Origin: Bacteroidia bacterium
GTDB lineage: Bacteria; Bacteroidota; Bacteroidia; J057
NCBI GenBank assembly: GCA_041391665.1
Contig: JAWKNO010000001.1
Coordinates: 1,426,001-1,490,000, forward strand
Direction: 5' to 3'
DNA: 64,000 bases
Below are positions 9,264-17,294 of the stretch, piece after piece. Numbering within the stretch: the first letter of the stretch is position 1; every line of letters starts with the position of its first letter. The position numbers were made by a program, and so were the translations under genes. Below the pieces are notes generated by a model. That model worked only from the letters and a program-made list of their open reading frames with translations. It made no database searches and was not told the origin of the DNA.

Positions 9264-9677
9264 CTAGTATCTCTTGTTGTATCCACCACCGTCGTTGTCG
9301 CGGTATCCACCGCCACCACCACCACGGTTGCCACCACCGTAGCCACCACCGCGGTTGCCGCCGCCACCACCGTAGCCACCGCCACGGTTGCCGCCGCCAC
9401 CGTAACCGCCACCGCCTCTGCTATCACCACGCTCTTCTCTCGGTTCAGCTTTTTTTACAACAATTGTTCTTCCGTCCAATTCAGTATTGTTCAGTTCTTT
9501 AATGGCGTTTAAGCCTTCTTCGTCGCTGGGCATTTCTACAAATCCGAAACCTTTTGATTTTCCGGTGAATTTGTCAGTAATGATTTTTACTGAGCTAACG
9601 TCTCCGTATTCTTCGAAGGCTTCCTGAAGGTCTGACTCTAATGTGTCAAAGTTTAATTTTGCTACAAAAATGTTCAT
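9264..9677 (-). CDS. RRM-domain RNA-binding protein with Gly-rich tail
   Basis: 137 residues. Residues 1-80 are one RNA recognition motif: RNP2 is IFVAKL near residue 2 and RNP1 is KGFGFVEM near residue 44. The tail from ~85 is a low-complexity GGGGYGGGGNRGGG array ending in DNDGGGYNKRY. Such single-RRM Gly/Arg proteins are widespread in Bacteroidota and cyanobacteria, often as cold- or stress-linked RNA chaperones. That function is family knowledge, not shown here. The gene is monocistronic: a strong terminator follows it and a TAnnTTTG element lies 100 bases upstream, leaving a long 5' leader. Confidence 0.92.
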   Translation of the reverse strand: MNIFVAKLNFDTLESDLQEAFEEYGDVSSVKIITDKFTGKSKGFGFVEMPSDEEGLNAIKELNNTELDGRTIVVKKAEPREERGDSRGGGGYGGGGNRGGGYGGGGGNRGGGYGGGNRGGGGGGYRDNDGGGYNKRY

Positions 9678-9776
9678 AAAAAAAAAAGATGATAATAGAT
9701 TAAAAGGTAAATCCTGTGTAGCAAATGGAATCTTTCATAAAAATAACTTTACTAAACAATAATTTCCTCGTTACTA

Positions 9777-9784
9777 CAAAGATA
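9777..9784 (-). promoter_or_regulatory. candidate -7 element of the RRM gene
   Basis: On the minus strand this is TATCTTTG, a full match to TAnnTTTG, about 100 bases before the RRM start. A TTTG lies 23 bases further upstream, longer than the usual 19-20. The ~90-base leader would be AT-rich. Confidence 0.45.
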
Positions 9785-9845
9785 CACGAATATTTCAAGT
9801 ATAAATGCAAAAAGTTAAATATTTTTTTTAAATTCACCGTGAGGG

Positions 9846-10739
9846 TTACGAATAATGCACATTTGATATTTTTTCTAGTGCAAGTGTGAGTGAATGGGTT
9901 CCTTTTTTTCCGTAGCCCTGAGCCTCAACTGCTTTATAAAGTTGGTGTACAAGTGCCAAACCTGGCAGGGAAAGATTCATCCGGCGCGCTTCTTCGAGGG
10001 CAATTTCCATATCTTTTACAAAGTGTTCGACATAAAAACCGGGTTCGAAGTTGCGGTTTACGATCCTGGGGGCGAGGTTGCTCAGCGTCCAGCAACTGGC
10101 TGCGCCGCCACTGATGGCCTCCAGCATGACATTGAGATCAAGTCCGGCTTTGTAGCCATAAAGTAAGCTTTCACAGACGCCAACCATCGTCCCTGCAATG
10201 GCGATCTGGTTACACATTTTGGTATGTTGGCCCGAACCTGCTTTGCCTTCGTAAATGATATTTTTCCCCATGATCTCCAGCAAAGGCATGATGTGATCAA
10301 CATCCGCTTTGTCTCCGCCTACCATGATGGACAATGTGGCATTTTTTGCTCCCACATCTCCGCCTGAAACGGGTGCATCTACGGAGCCGATCCCCTTTGC
10401 CCGGGCTGCTTCATGTATTTTTACAGCAAGGCTTGGGCGGGTAGTGGTCATATCCACCAGCGTACTTCCCGTTTTTGCTCCGGCAAGGATGCCATTTTCC
10501 CCAAAATAAACCTCCTCTACATCTGTAGGAAAGCCTACAATGGTAAATATAATATCGGCCTGTGCGGCCACTTCCTTCGGTGATTCTGCCCATTTTGCGC
10601 CTTTGTCCAGGGCTGCCTGAGCTTTTGCTTTGGTACGGTTGTAAACTACCGCTGAATATCCTTTGTTGATAAGATGACCGACCATGGAAATGCCCATGAC
10701 TCCAGTGCCAATCCATCCGATTGTGGGTAAAGAAGACAT
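9846..10739 (-). CDS. NAD(P)-dependent beta-hydroxyacid dehydrogenase family enzyme
   Basis: 297 residues, the usual family length. The N-terminal Rossmann fold carries GWIGTGVMGISMVGHLI (GxGxxG, residues ~8-24) and VVYNRTKAKA. The substrate-binding signature DAPVSGGDVGAKNATLSIMV lies at ~120-140, and the catalytic lysine region GSGQHTKMCNQ at ~167-177. The family includes 3-hydroxyisobutyrate dehydrogenase, tartronate semialdehyde reductase and glyoxylate/succinic semialdehyde reductase; sequence alone does not pick one. It is flanked by unrelated genes in the same direction, with 37 bases to the T9SS gene upstream of it. Confidence 0.88.
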   Translation of the reverse strand: MSSLPTIGWIGTGVMGISMVGHLINKGYSAVVYNRTKAKAQAALDKGAKWAESPKEVAAQADIIFTIVGFPTDVEEVYFGENGILAGAKTGSTLVDMTTTRPSLAVKIHEAARAKGIGSVDAPVSGGDVGAKNATLSIMVGGDKADVDHIMPLLEIMGKNIIYEGKAGSGQHTKMCNQIAIAGTMVGVCESLLYGYKAGLDLNVMLEAISGGAASCWTLSNLAPRIVNRNFEPGFYVEHFVKDMEIALEEARRMNLSLPGLALVHQLYKAVEAQGYGKKGTHSLTLALEKISNVHYS

Positions 10740-10776
10740 AGTTTGCGATTAAATTTCTTTCCGAAAGGTAGCAGAT

Positions 10777-12393
10777 TTATCGCAATAAAGTAAATGAACC
10801 GGAAGTTGTACGCACTTTGCCATCGTCATACCGGACATTGGCCATAAAAATATATACGCCTTCCGGGGACGGGCTGCCTTTTGCATTTCCATTCCAACCT
10901 GTAGCCTGGTCATTGGGACTTAGTCCTTGCGCCTCGTAGATCAGATTTCCCCAACGATTAAAAACTTTGAGATTGTCAATAGATACCATGTCTTCGCTTC
11001 CCATGACTGTAAATACATCATTTATCCCATCATCATTTGGGCTAAAGGCATTGGGCGCAAAAAAATCGTAGTAGGAAAGATCAAGATTAACCGTGCTGTC
11101 GCATCCGTATTCGGTTTTCACATGGGTAGTATATTTTCCGGGGGAATAGTACCTCGCCTGTCCGACCTGGTAAAATTCTGTCGGGAAAATTTTAGCCGTA
11201 ACAAATACTGCTGTATCTACAGATACATGGAGGCTAAGTTCGATGATGCTGTCGCAATTATACTTTGTTTTTAGCGTGTCGTAGTAGGTACCTCTGTATC
11301 CCAGGTATTGATTGTCAAAAAAATAGGATTCGCCTTCGCAGATAGTTATAGACTGCTTGCTCACTACTTCAGGGCGAATATATTCATAGACTCCGGAAAC
11401 CCGGCACCCCAGCAATGGGCTGTTGGTCATCACCTGATAGTTGCCATTTCCATACATTTTGGTAAGGCGGCTTTCGGTTTCGCCTATCAGTGCGATGCCG
11501 TTTTTATACCATTGGTAATCGATGGTGTCATTGTGCGGTACAGTCAGGCTGAGAAAGTCCGAACACAGGTCGCCCGTAGGCCGGATGTTAAACTCAAATG
11601 AGGCTTTGTCAGCCAGCAGGAGATTGTCAAAAAAGTAATAGGTGGAGGTATGATAATCGATTTCCACACAATCTGGTCCGATGGCAATGGCATAAATATC
11701 TTCTGACGGGATCACGTTTATCTCTACAAGTTTCCACTGATTGGATCCGGAAATGGCTAGTGAGCCCAGTTGTTTCCACCCGGGAGCATTGGTCGGGCAA
11801 CCCAGATACTCATTTCCTACACCAAAGGGGAGGTTGCTGCAAGCGGTAGAACCAAAAAAAACAATATTGGTAGGGGGCGAATTGTCCGCATTGGTGAACC
11901 CGATATAAAACTGAAATTTATATTGAATGCCTGCCAGTAATGGCCCGGTGAGACAGGCCCCGGCATATTCTTTCCAGTTGGGATTATTGCCATTCCCGCC
12001 AAATCTACCGTTGCGAAAACCTACACAACCCTGTCCGTCGGGAATCGGCAGCGGAACCGGCATTCCATCCCATCCCATCCAGCCGCAAGTATTGATGTAG
12101 TCTGTGGTAGGCTCTGAGGCCTGAATCCAGGTATTGGCACAATCCATCTGCGCCCGGTTGCTGGGACAACAGGTATGATCTTCAAAGGAAGGATTGGGAA
12201 TCAGGGAAATCGGCTCAATAATTGGGCAATGGCAATCCGGATCGCGGAGGTCAATCAGGCCGTCGCCATCGTCGTCAATTGCATTATCACAAATTTCCAT
12301 TGGTGGTGGCTGGGAAATTCCCTGCACCATCGCGATAAGTGAAAAAAGGCCAAAGCAAAGCAATACCCGGGAAAAGCGGATGATCAGAATCAT
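10777..12393 (-). CDS. secreted protein with T9SS type B (gliding-associated) C-terminal domain
   Basis: 538 residues with a signal peptide ending near MVQGISQ. Right after it comes ICDNAIDDDGDGLIDLRDPDC, an acidic Ca-binding-like motif common in T9SS cargo. The middle, with many Cys and aromatic residues, looks like a carbohydrate-binding or choice-of-anchor fold. The last ~90 residues (FAPNAFSPNDDGINDVFTV, VFNRWGNLIYE, GVYIFMANVRYDDG) are the gliding motility-associated C-terminal domain that targets proteins to the type IX secretion system. It is thus a surface or released protein; its ligand is unknown. Confidence 0.88.
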   Translation of the reverse strand: MILIIRFSRVLLCFGLFSLIAMVQGISQPPPMEICDNAIDDDGDGLIDLRDPDCHCPIIEPISLIPNPSFEDHTCCPSNRAQMDCANTWIQASEPTTDYINTCGWMGWDGMPVPLPIPDGQGCVGFRNGRFGGNGNNPNWKEYAGACLTGPLLAGIQYKFQFYIGFTNADNSPPTNIVFFGSTACSNLPFGVGNEYLGCPTNAPGWKQLGSLAISGSNQWKLVEINVIPSEDIYAIAIGPDCVEIDYHTSTYYFFDNLLLADKASFEFNIRPTGDLCSDFLSLTVPHNDTIDYQWYKNGIALIGETESRLTKMYGNGNYQVMTNSPLLGCRVSGVYEYIRPEVVSKQSITICEGESYFFDNQYLGYRGTYYDTLKTKYNCDSIIELSLHVSVDTAVFVTAKIFPTEFYQVGQARYYSPGKYTTHVKTEYGCDSTVNLDLSYYDFFAPNAFSPNDDGINDVFTVMGSEDMVSIDNLKVFNRWGNLIYEAQGLSPNDQATGWNGNAKGSPSPEGVYIFMANVRYDDGKVRTTSGSFTLLR

Positions 12394-12512
12394 AGGGATG
12401 ATAGATAATGTACCGAACTTGATGCTCTCCCATCAGGCTGTTTAATATAGTACAACATCTGCTCCCAAACAACAGTTTGGCAATTTTTAAATCAAGAAGT
12501 CTGCCTTTCAGA

Positions 12513-12701
12513 TCAGCGGGTGTTATTTTTCGTCATTTGTTTTTTGACGATGAAAAACAGACCCAATCCGACAGCTGCGATCATTAATATCGCCTCCCAG
12601 CTGCTCCAGATTCCAAAATGATCGTGAGGTACGGGAATATCATGTGCCATGGCTGCTGCTGGCAGTAAGGTAATCAGGGTGAAAAGTCCGCGAATTTTCA
12701 T
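12513..12701 (-). CDS. small exported membrane protein ending the lar operon
   Basis: 62 residues: a signal-like N-terminus (MKIRGLFTLITLLPAAAMA), a short His-containing stretch (HDIPVPHDHFGIW), one transmembrane helix (ILMIAAVGLGLFFIV) and a basic tail. Its ATG overlaps the larC2 stop by four bases (ATGA, 12698-12701), the same spacing used between all genes of this operon, which argues that it is real and translationally coupled. I do not recognise a family. The His pair facing the periplasm and the nickel context make a nickel-handling role conceivable, but that is inference. Confidence 0.65.
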   Translation of the reverse strand: MKIRGLFTLITLLPAAAMAHDIPVPHDHFGIWSSWEAILMIAAVGLGLFFIVKKQMTKNNTR

Positions 12702-13132
12702 GAGTCAGTAGTTAATAAGTGGAATAATGCTGTCTGTAGTTGCTGAATGCTAATATGGTGTTTTTCGCTCAATTCGCGCAATGATTCGTATTCAAATTTG
12801 CGTGATTTTCTTCCGGATGGCCTTTCCACCTCTTTGATTCTCACATTTCCGTATGGAGTTTCTGCTTCAAATTCCCGACGGCGGAGGGTTTTCCGGTCAA
12901 CCTGATAGTACCTTATGCCGATGGTGGTGGTATTTTCCAGAATAAAATCACCGATCGTGTCAATATTTTTTTCAGGAGAAATAATGGTCATATTTACCCC
13001 CGGGCGGCCTTTTTTCATCTGAACGGGTGTGAAAAATAGGTCTGCCGCGCCCAGTTGGAGCAACTTTTCCTGAAAGTCTTTTCCCAGAAACTCCGCAGGC
13101 ATATCGTCTACGGTGGCTTCCAGTACGATCAT
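12698..13132 (-). CDS. larC2: nickel-pincer cofactor biosynthesis protein LarC, C-terminal part (LarC2)
   Basis: 144 residues starting MIVLEATVDDMPAEFLG, matching the internal LEANIDDM-type segment found in the middle of full-length LarC, then the typical KKGRPGVNMTIISPE and GIRYYQVDRKTLRR. LarC is the CTP-dependent nickel insertase of nickel-pincer nucleotide (NPN) synthesis. This frame is -1 relative to larC1 and overlaps it by ATGA. In Lactiplantibacillus the two parts are joined by programmed frameshifting, and an A10 tract here could do the same. It could also be made separately from its own ATG. Confidence 0.88.
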   Translation of the reverse strand: MIVLEATVDDMPAEFLGKDFQEKLLQLGAADLFFTPVQMKKGRPGVNMTIISPEKNIDTIGDFILENTTTIGIRYYQVDRKTLRRREFEAETPYGNVRIKEVERPSGRKSRKFEYESLRELSEKHHISIQQLQTALFHLLTTDS

Positions 13133-13938
13133 AGTCTCACCTGAAATTTGTTCGGTTGTTTTTTTTTTGATGCAGATTCTTCCAAAACCGAAATCCGCAC
13201 CACATTGGGGTTGCGAAATCGCTTCTGGCCGGGGCCGTAGGCAATTTTTTCCACACTAAATACCTGCGGCTTGAAGTCTGGTTTCAGGTAGCGGAGAATC
13301 GCCGCCCCCGTTGGGGTAACTTTTTCGCCTTCCTCGTCTCCTTTATACACAGGCATGCCGCGCAGCAGGTCGGCAGTCGCAGGTGCAGGAACAGGCAAAA
13401 TGCCGTGCTGGGTTTTGACCATGCCAAAACCGGTACAAATCGCATCCGAATACGTCTGGGTAACATCCAGTTTGTCGAGCATTACCGCACAACCCACAAT
13501 ATCGAGAATAGAGTCCACGGCGCTGACTTCGTGAAAATGAATTTTTTCCAGCGGAATATTGTGAACCCGCGCTTCGGATTCACCAATAAGTGTAAATATC
13601 GCTTTGGCAATGGTTTTTGCGCCTTCCGAAATATGACCTTTATCGATGATGGCGAGAATATCTTTCAGATGGCGGTGTGTTTGGTGATGATGGTGGGGTT
13701 GAATGTGTAAAAGCTGGCTGTGTTTTTTTTCTTTTTGTTCATTCAGGTCAATGATTTTTACATGATTGCAGACGATGCCATTGACATTGACAGCAGCGAC
13801 TTCCACTTTTCCATCGGGAAGATGGAGTTTTTCAGGTAGAGTTGCGATTTCTTCCCACGCATCAGTCAGGCTGCACAGGGCGCTGAGGAGCATATCACCT
13901 GAAAGTCCGGAGAATGGTTCTATATAAAGCGTACTCAT
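13129..13938 (-). CDS. larC1: nickel-pincer cofactor biosynthesis protein LarC, N-terminal part (LarC1)
   Basis: 269 residues. MSTLYIEPFSGLSGDMLLSAL, FHEVSAVDSILDIVG and KVTPTGAAILRYL are conserved LarC1 marks. A His-rich loop (HIQPHHHHQTHRH, residues ~78-90) is typical of LarC and probably binds nickel. Without a shift the protein ends in ...SKKKQPNKFQVRL. A -1 shift on the ten A residues just before gives one continuous LarC1-LarC2 protein of about 413 residues. The start overlaps the larB stop by four bases. Confidence 0.92.
   Translation of the reverse strand: MSTLYIEPFSGLSGDMLLSALCSLTDAWEEIATLPEKLHLPDGKVEVAAVNVNGIVCNHVKIIDLNEQKEKKHSQLLHIQPHHHHQTHRHLKDILAIIDKGHISEGAKTIAKAIFTLIGESEARVHNIPLEKIHFHEVSAVDSILDIVGCAVMLDKLDVTQTYSDAICTGFGMVKTQHGILPVPAPATADLLRGMPVYKGDEEGEKVTPTGAAILRYLKPDFKPQVFSVEKIAYGPGQKRFRNPNVVRISVLEESASKKKQPNKFQVRL
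13159..13168 (-). other. A10 slippage site joining larC1 to larC2
   Basis: Minus strand TC-A10-CAACC. In the larC1 frame it reads TCA AAA AAA AAA CAA. A -1 slip gives TCA AAA AAA AAA ACA ACC GAA and stays open through the larC2 ATG into larC2. Ribosomal slippage or RNA-polymerase slippage on A10 would both work. Confidence 0.7.
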
Positions 13939-14594
13939 AGGTTTTTTGTCATGTTGAGGATGCGAAATGCAGCCATAGCTGCGCCATAACCATTGTCAAT
14001 ATTAACAACTGTAATACCATTGGCGCAACTGGCAAGCATAGAATGTAAAGCCGCATGGCCATTTGCCGCCACCCCGTACCCCACACTTACCGGAACGGCG
14101 ATAATGGGCTGTGGTACCAAACCGCCCAATACCGTAGGCAAGGCAGCTTCAAAACCTGCGACGGCGATAAGGATTTTATATTTTTTGATTTCCTCCAGCC
14201 GCCCAAGCAGCCGGTGAAGGCCCGAAACGCCTACATCCACGATTTTTTCCGAACCTACCCCCAGATAAGTGAGTACATGGTCAATTTCGTTTACCACGGG
14301 CAGGTCAGAAGTTCCACCGGCAATAATGGCCACATCATACGATTGGGCTGGTTGCGGTACGTGGCGAAGCAAAAATACACCTGACAGCGGGTCATAAACA
14401 GCAGAAGGAAAGTCTGCGAGAAGGACTTCGGCTTTCTGTTTTTGCAACCGGGTAATCAGGGCGTTTTTATCCTTTTCCTGATAGTTGAGGAGAATATGCC
14501 GGATAATATCGACGGGCTTGGATTCACCGAAAACAATTTCCGGAAAACCGAGGCGGTCTTCACGTTCGAAGTCTATATGGAAAGGCTGGCTCAT
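13935..14594 (-). CDS. larB: nickel-pincer cofactor biosynthesis protein LarB
   Basis: 219 residues, PurE-like at the C-terminus. Marks are GFPEIVFGESK near residue 16, DVAIIAGGTSDLPVV at ~85, VDVGVSGLHRLL at ~118, GFEAALPTVLGGLVPQPIIAV at ~146 and GYGAAMAAF near the end. LarB carboxylates nicotinic acid adenine dinucleotide and hydrolyses the phosphoanhydride, giving the biscarboxylated mononucleotide, the first step of NPN synthesis. It overlaps larE upstream and larC1 downstream by four bases each. Confidence 0.93.
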   Translation of the reverse strand: MSQPFHIDFEREDRLGFPEIVFGESKPVDIIRHILLNYQEKDKNALITRLQKQKAEVLLADFPSAVYDPLSGVFLLRHVPQPAQSYDVAIIAGGTSDLPVVNEIDHVLTYLGVGSEKIVDVGVSGLHRLLGRLEEIKKYKILIAVAGFEAALPTVLGGLVPQPIIAVPVSVGYGVAANGHAALHSMLASCANGITVVNIDNGYGAAMAAFRILNMTKNL

Positions 14595-15394
14595 TTGTGA
14601 TGGATGACCCGGTTGAGTTTGCCGGAGACGAGTCCCTCGTCATCCATGGTACATGTCTCAAAACCCAGCTGGCAGATTGCCGACTGTATGGTTTCAAAAT
14701 CGGCCTTCAGTCGAGATAACTCCGAAACAGGGACTTCAATTTTGGCTTCTGCCCCGAAGTGGCGGACGCGCACATCTTCAAATCCCCATGCATTGAGAAT
14801 ACCTTCTGCCGCTTCAATCTGGCGGAGTTTTTCTTCGGTGATGGCATTGCCGTAGGGCACCCGCGAACTAAGGCAGGGGCTGGCGGGTTTGTTCCAGTTG
14901 GGAAGCCCGAAGTGGTGGGCGAGGTTGCGGACATCTGATTTGGAGAGGCCGCAGTCAGCGAGCGGAGAGCGCACCTGATGTTCGGCAGCAGCCTGGAGAC
15001 CGGGCCGGTAATCGCCGAAGTCGTCAGTATTGGTACCGTTGAGGAGGGTATAACCGGGGTATTTTTGCAGCATATGTGTGAGGTCGTGGTAGAGGTGTGA
15101 TTTGCAGAAATAGCAGCGGTTGGTGGGATTGGCGAGATAGTTGGGGTCGTGAATTTCGTTGGTTTCGATGATTTCGAGTTTGAGGCCAAAGCGGCGGCAA
15201 AACTCCCCGGCAAAGGCGAAGTCTTTGCGTTTGAGACTTGGCGAAACGGACATACAGCCAACGGCTTTTTCCCCCAGGAATTTACCCGAGAGGAACAGCA
15301 CCAACGTCGAATCAATCCCGCCGGAGAAAGCCGTGAGTGTGCCCGATTTGTCCTCAAACCATTTTTCCAGTATTTGGATGTGTGAGTGGATCAT
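14591..15394 (-). CDS. larE: nickel-pincer cofactor biosynthesis sulfurtransferase LarE
   Basis: 267 residues of the ATP-pyrophosphatase (PP-loop) family: AFSGGIDST near residue 22 binds ATP, and NRCYFCKSHLY at ~92 and PASPCLSSRVPYG at ~165 are conserved. LarE adds sulfur to the pyridinium biscarboxylate mononucleotide. The Cys in SPCLSSR sits where the sacrificial Cys176 of the Lactiplantibacillus enzyme lies; whether this protein uses that Cys or an iron-sulfur cluster cannot be told by eye. It is the first gene of the operon, running away from the toxin island that begins ~90 bases upstream. Confidence 0.93.
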   Translation of the reverse strand: MIHSHIQILEKWFEDKSGTLTAFSGGIDSTLVLFLSGKFLGEKAVGCMSVSPSLKRKDFAFAGEFCRRFGLKLEIIETNEIHDPNYLANPTNRCYFCKSHLYHDLTHMLQKYPGYTLLNGTNTDDFGDYRPGLQAAAEHQVRSPLADCGLSKSDVRNLAHHFGLPNWNKPASPCLSSRVPYGNAITEEKLRQIEAAEGILNAWGFEDVRVRHFGAEAKIEVPVSELSRLKADFETIQSAICQLGFETCTMDDEGLVSGKLNRVIHHK

Positions 15395-15485
15395 AGGGGA
15401 AATATAATGAATTTGGGAGAAAGTTGAGCATATAGGTTTTGTTCACCCTTTCCCAAACCCAACAGCCTGAGTTGGGGAGACCCAC

Positions 15486-16097
15486 CGCCTCTACGACCCG
15501 GTACTGGGCCGCATGCTCTCCCCCGACAACTACATCCAGGCCGCCTTCGGCTCTCAGGGCTACAACCGCTACAGCTACGCGGTGAATAATCCGCTGCGGT
15601 TTACTGATCCGAGTGGGGAATGGGTGCATATTGTGGCGGGTGCGTTGATTGGTGGGGTCAGCGGCGCGGTGCAGACTCGTCTTTATAATCGAAATAATCC
15701 GTCCGCGCCGGTAAATTATTGGATTGGCAGGGATGTAGCTCCGGGCAGGTCACCTTGGGCGTTTAAAAATACTCCACATCCCAGGTCAGGGTATATTTTA
15801 CGATCCTTTCAGGCAAGAGATGGAAGTACTAACACTTTTACTGCATGGTCTCTTGAGAAAACAGAAGGCGGAGTCAAAACTTATGAAATTTGGGGGAGTA
15901 CTTATCATGATGCATGGGATATTATAACTTCTGGTCAAGGAAATAATCTGAATACCATTAATAAAGCTATATTTAACACTCTGACTGGTTACCGGGTTCA
16001 ATTTTATTTTCAATCATCACCCTCTTCAGGTTCACACCCAACACTGTCCTTTCAAAGACCTGATGGAAAAGCATATTTGAAACTTCGATTTCGCTAA
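15486..16097 (+). pseudogene. displaced RHS core end with C-terminal toxin tip A, no start
   Basis: The frame begins abruptly inside the conserved RHS core (RLYDPVLGRMLSPDNYIQAA, ending FTDPSGEWVHIVAGALIGG) with a stop codon ten codons before it. The first ATG is the internal Met of GRMLSPDN at 15513. Downstream lies a ~140-residue variable tip (NYWIGRDVAPGRSPWAFKN ... LTGYRVQFYFQ) that I do not recognise. Such leaderless core-plus-tip pieces are what RHS/polymorphic-toxin loci keep as silent cassettes; recombination through the core could move the tip onto a full toxin. Two candidate immunity genes follow directly. It could be a dead remnant instead. Confidence 0.65.
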
Positions 16098-16106
16098 TAA
16101 TAACAA

Positions 16107-16670
16107 ATGGTGAATACACTTTTAAAACCTAATGCCGAACTACCCGACTATCTATTTACAAAGGATTATGCTACGTTTTATCCCTTTGGAGTAGAAATGA
16201 TCAATAATGAGAGGAATACATTTTTCCTAAGCTTGTGCCGTTTCCTGAAAAACGCAGGAGAAAAAGAGTTTTCGATAAAACATCTAGGCTCTATTGACTT
16301 CTATCTGTCTGGCCTGGGTAAAAATCATGAAAGAATATTCGTAGAAGAGTTTGATCGAAAATTTTCAACGGATTTATCGGTTCAGGCAATTTTGGATGGG
16401 CTAGTCCTCCCTTCGGCTCCTAAACTCATGTTTTTAGCAGACTTCCACAAGGGTATTATACATGGTACCATTGGGGATTGGGTTATTTATTTTGACCGCC
16501 CATTGGAATTGTTGCTAGTAGGTATTGACAAATCATTGGTTAATACTTTTGAGTCGTTTTTTCTGTGTGAGCAAGTGTTCAACGATTACTATTACCAACC
16601 AATTGAGAAATATACCACAATGAGTAACCGTGAGCGTTTTGAACAATTTAAGAAAAACTACCACTTCTGA
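16107..16670 (+). CDS. candidate immunity protein A1
   Basis: 187 residues, no signal peptide, start 10 bases after tip A. No family recognised. The N-terminus (KPNAELPDYLFTKDYATFY) and the block TIGDWVIYFDRPLELLLVG align by eye with the next gene (KPNTSLPDYVFTERYEAIF; TLDWALHFERPGDLAIFG), so the two are tandem paralogues. Position right after a toxin tip is the usual place for immunity genes, and the cytoplasmic look suggests a toxin acting inside cells. Immunity is inference from place and paralogy. Confidence 0.6.
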   Translation: MVNTLLKPNAELPDYLFTKDYATFYPFGVEMINNERNTFFLSLCRFLKNAGEKEFSIKHLGSIDFYLSGLGKNHERIFVEEFDRKFSTDLSVQAILDGLVLPSAPKLMFLADFHKGIIHGTIGDWVIYFDRPLELLLVGIDKSLVNTFESFFLCEQVFNDYYYQPIEKYTTMSNRERFEQFKKNYHF

Positions 16671-16703
16671 AATATCTAAAGATAGACTTTCATCTACAAC
16701 CCC

Positions 16704-17294
16704 ATGATTTTTTCCCGCAAGCCAAATACAAGTCTGCCGGATTATGTCTTTACCGAAAGATATGAAGCTATTTTTGTATTTGAGGTGGATATAATCGCCG
16801 AAACCGATCCTTTTCTTCGCTGTCTCCAATCTTTTCTAAAAAAAATTGGGCAGGAAACCTTTTGGGTTAAAAATGCAGGAGAATTTTATCTACCCGCTAA
16901 TACTCAGGGACCTGCCCTACATCTACCTATATTTGAGAAATGTTTTGATATATATAGCCAGCCTCCTGAAATAAATAAAGAGCTTATTCTCACATACTCG
17001 CTAGGCAAGTGGCCACTCTATTACCTTGATATCGCCTGGGATGGCGCAATAGAAGGAGAAACGCTGGACTGGGCGTTACATTTTGAGCGTCCGGGGGATT
17101 TGGCAATTTTTGGAATGAAAGCCGCTTACAGACCTTTTTTTGAACAGACTTTCCTGCAAGATAAAACGATGTTAGAAAGATACATGACCGATCTTCGGTT
17201 TATCCAGGCATGGGTACTACGCGACGAAACCCAATTCCAAACATTTATCCGCAATTATTTCCCCTCCGAAATCGAAAAATATAAAAAGAAATGA
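16704..17294 (+). CDS. candidate immunity protein A2 (paralogue of A1)
   Basis: 196 residues, no signal peptide. It is related to the preceding gene in its first ~60 residues (LPDYVFTERY, CLQSFLKKIGQETFWVKNAG) and in the DWALHFERP block. The stop TGA overlaps the ATG of the next toxin-tip gene by four bases (ATGA at 17291), implying coupled translation into the cassette that follows. Duplicate immunity genes can protect against variant toxins; that reading is inference. Confidence 0.6.
   Translation: MIFSRKPNTSLPDYVFTERYEAIFVFEVDIIAETDPFLRCLQSFLKKIGQETFWVKNAGEFYLPANTQGPALHLPIFEKCFDIYSQPPEINKELILTYSLGKWPLYYLDIAWDGAIEGETLDWALHFERPGDLAIFGMKAAYRPFFEQTFLQDKTMLERYMTDLRFIQAWVLRDETQFQTFIRNYFPSEIEKYKKK

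Noticed and set aside
9152..9430. Ala/Val/Thr-rich frame opposite-phase to the RRM gene
   Set aside because: It is the shifted frame of the Gly-rich tail of the RRM protein, with no domain of its own.
12464..12480. CCAAAC-AACA-GTTTGG palindrome as terminator of the lar operon
   Set aside because: Only six base pairs and no T-run on the right side for leftward transcription.
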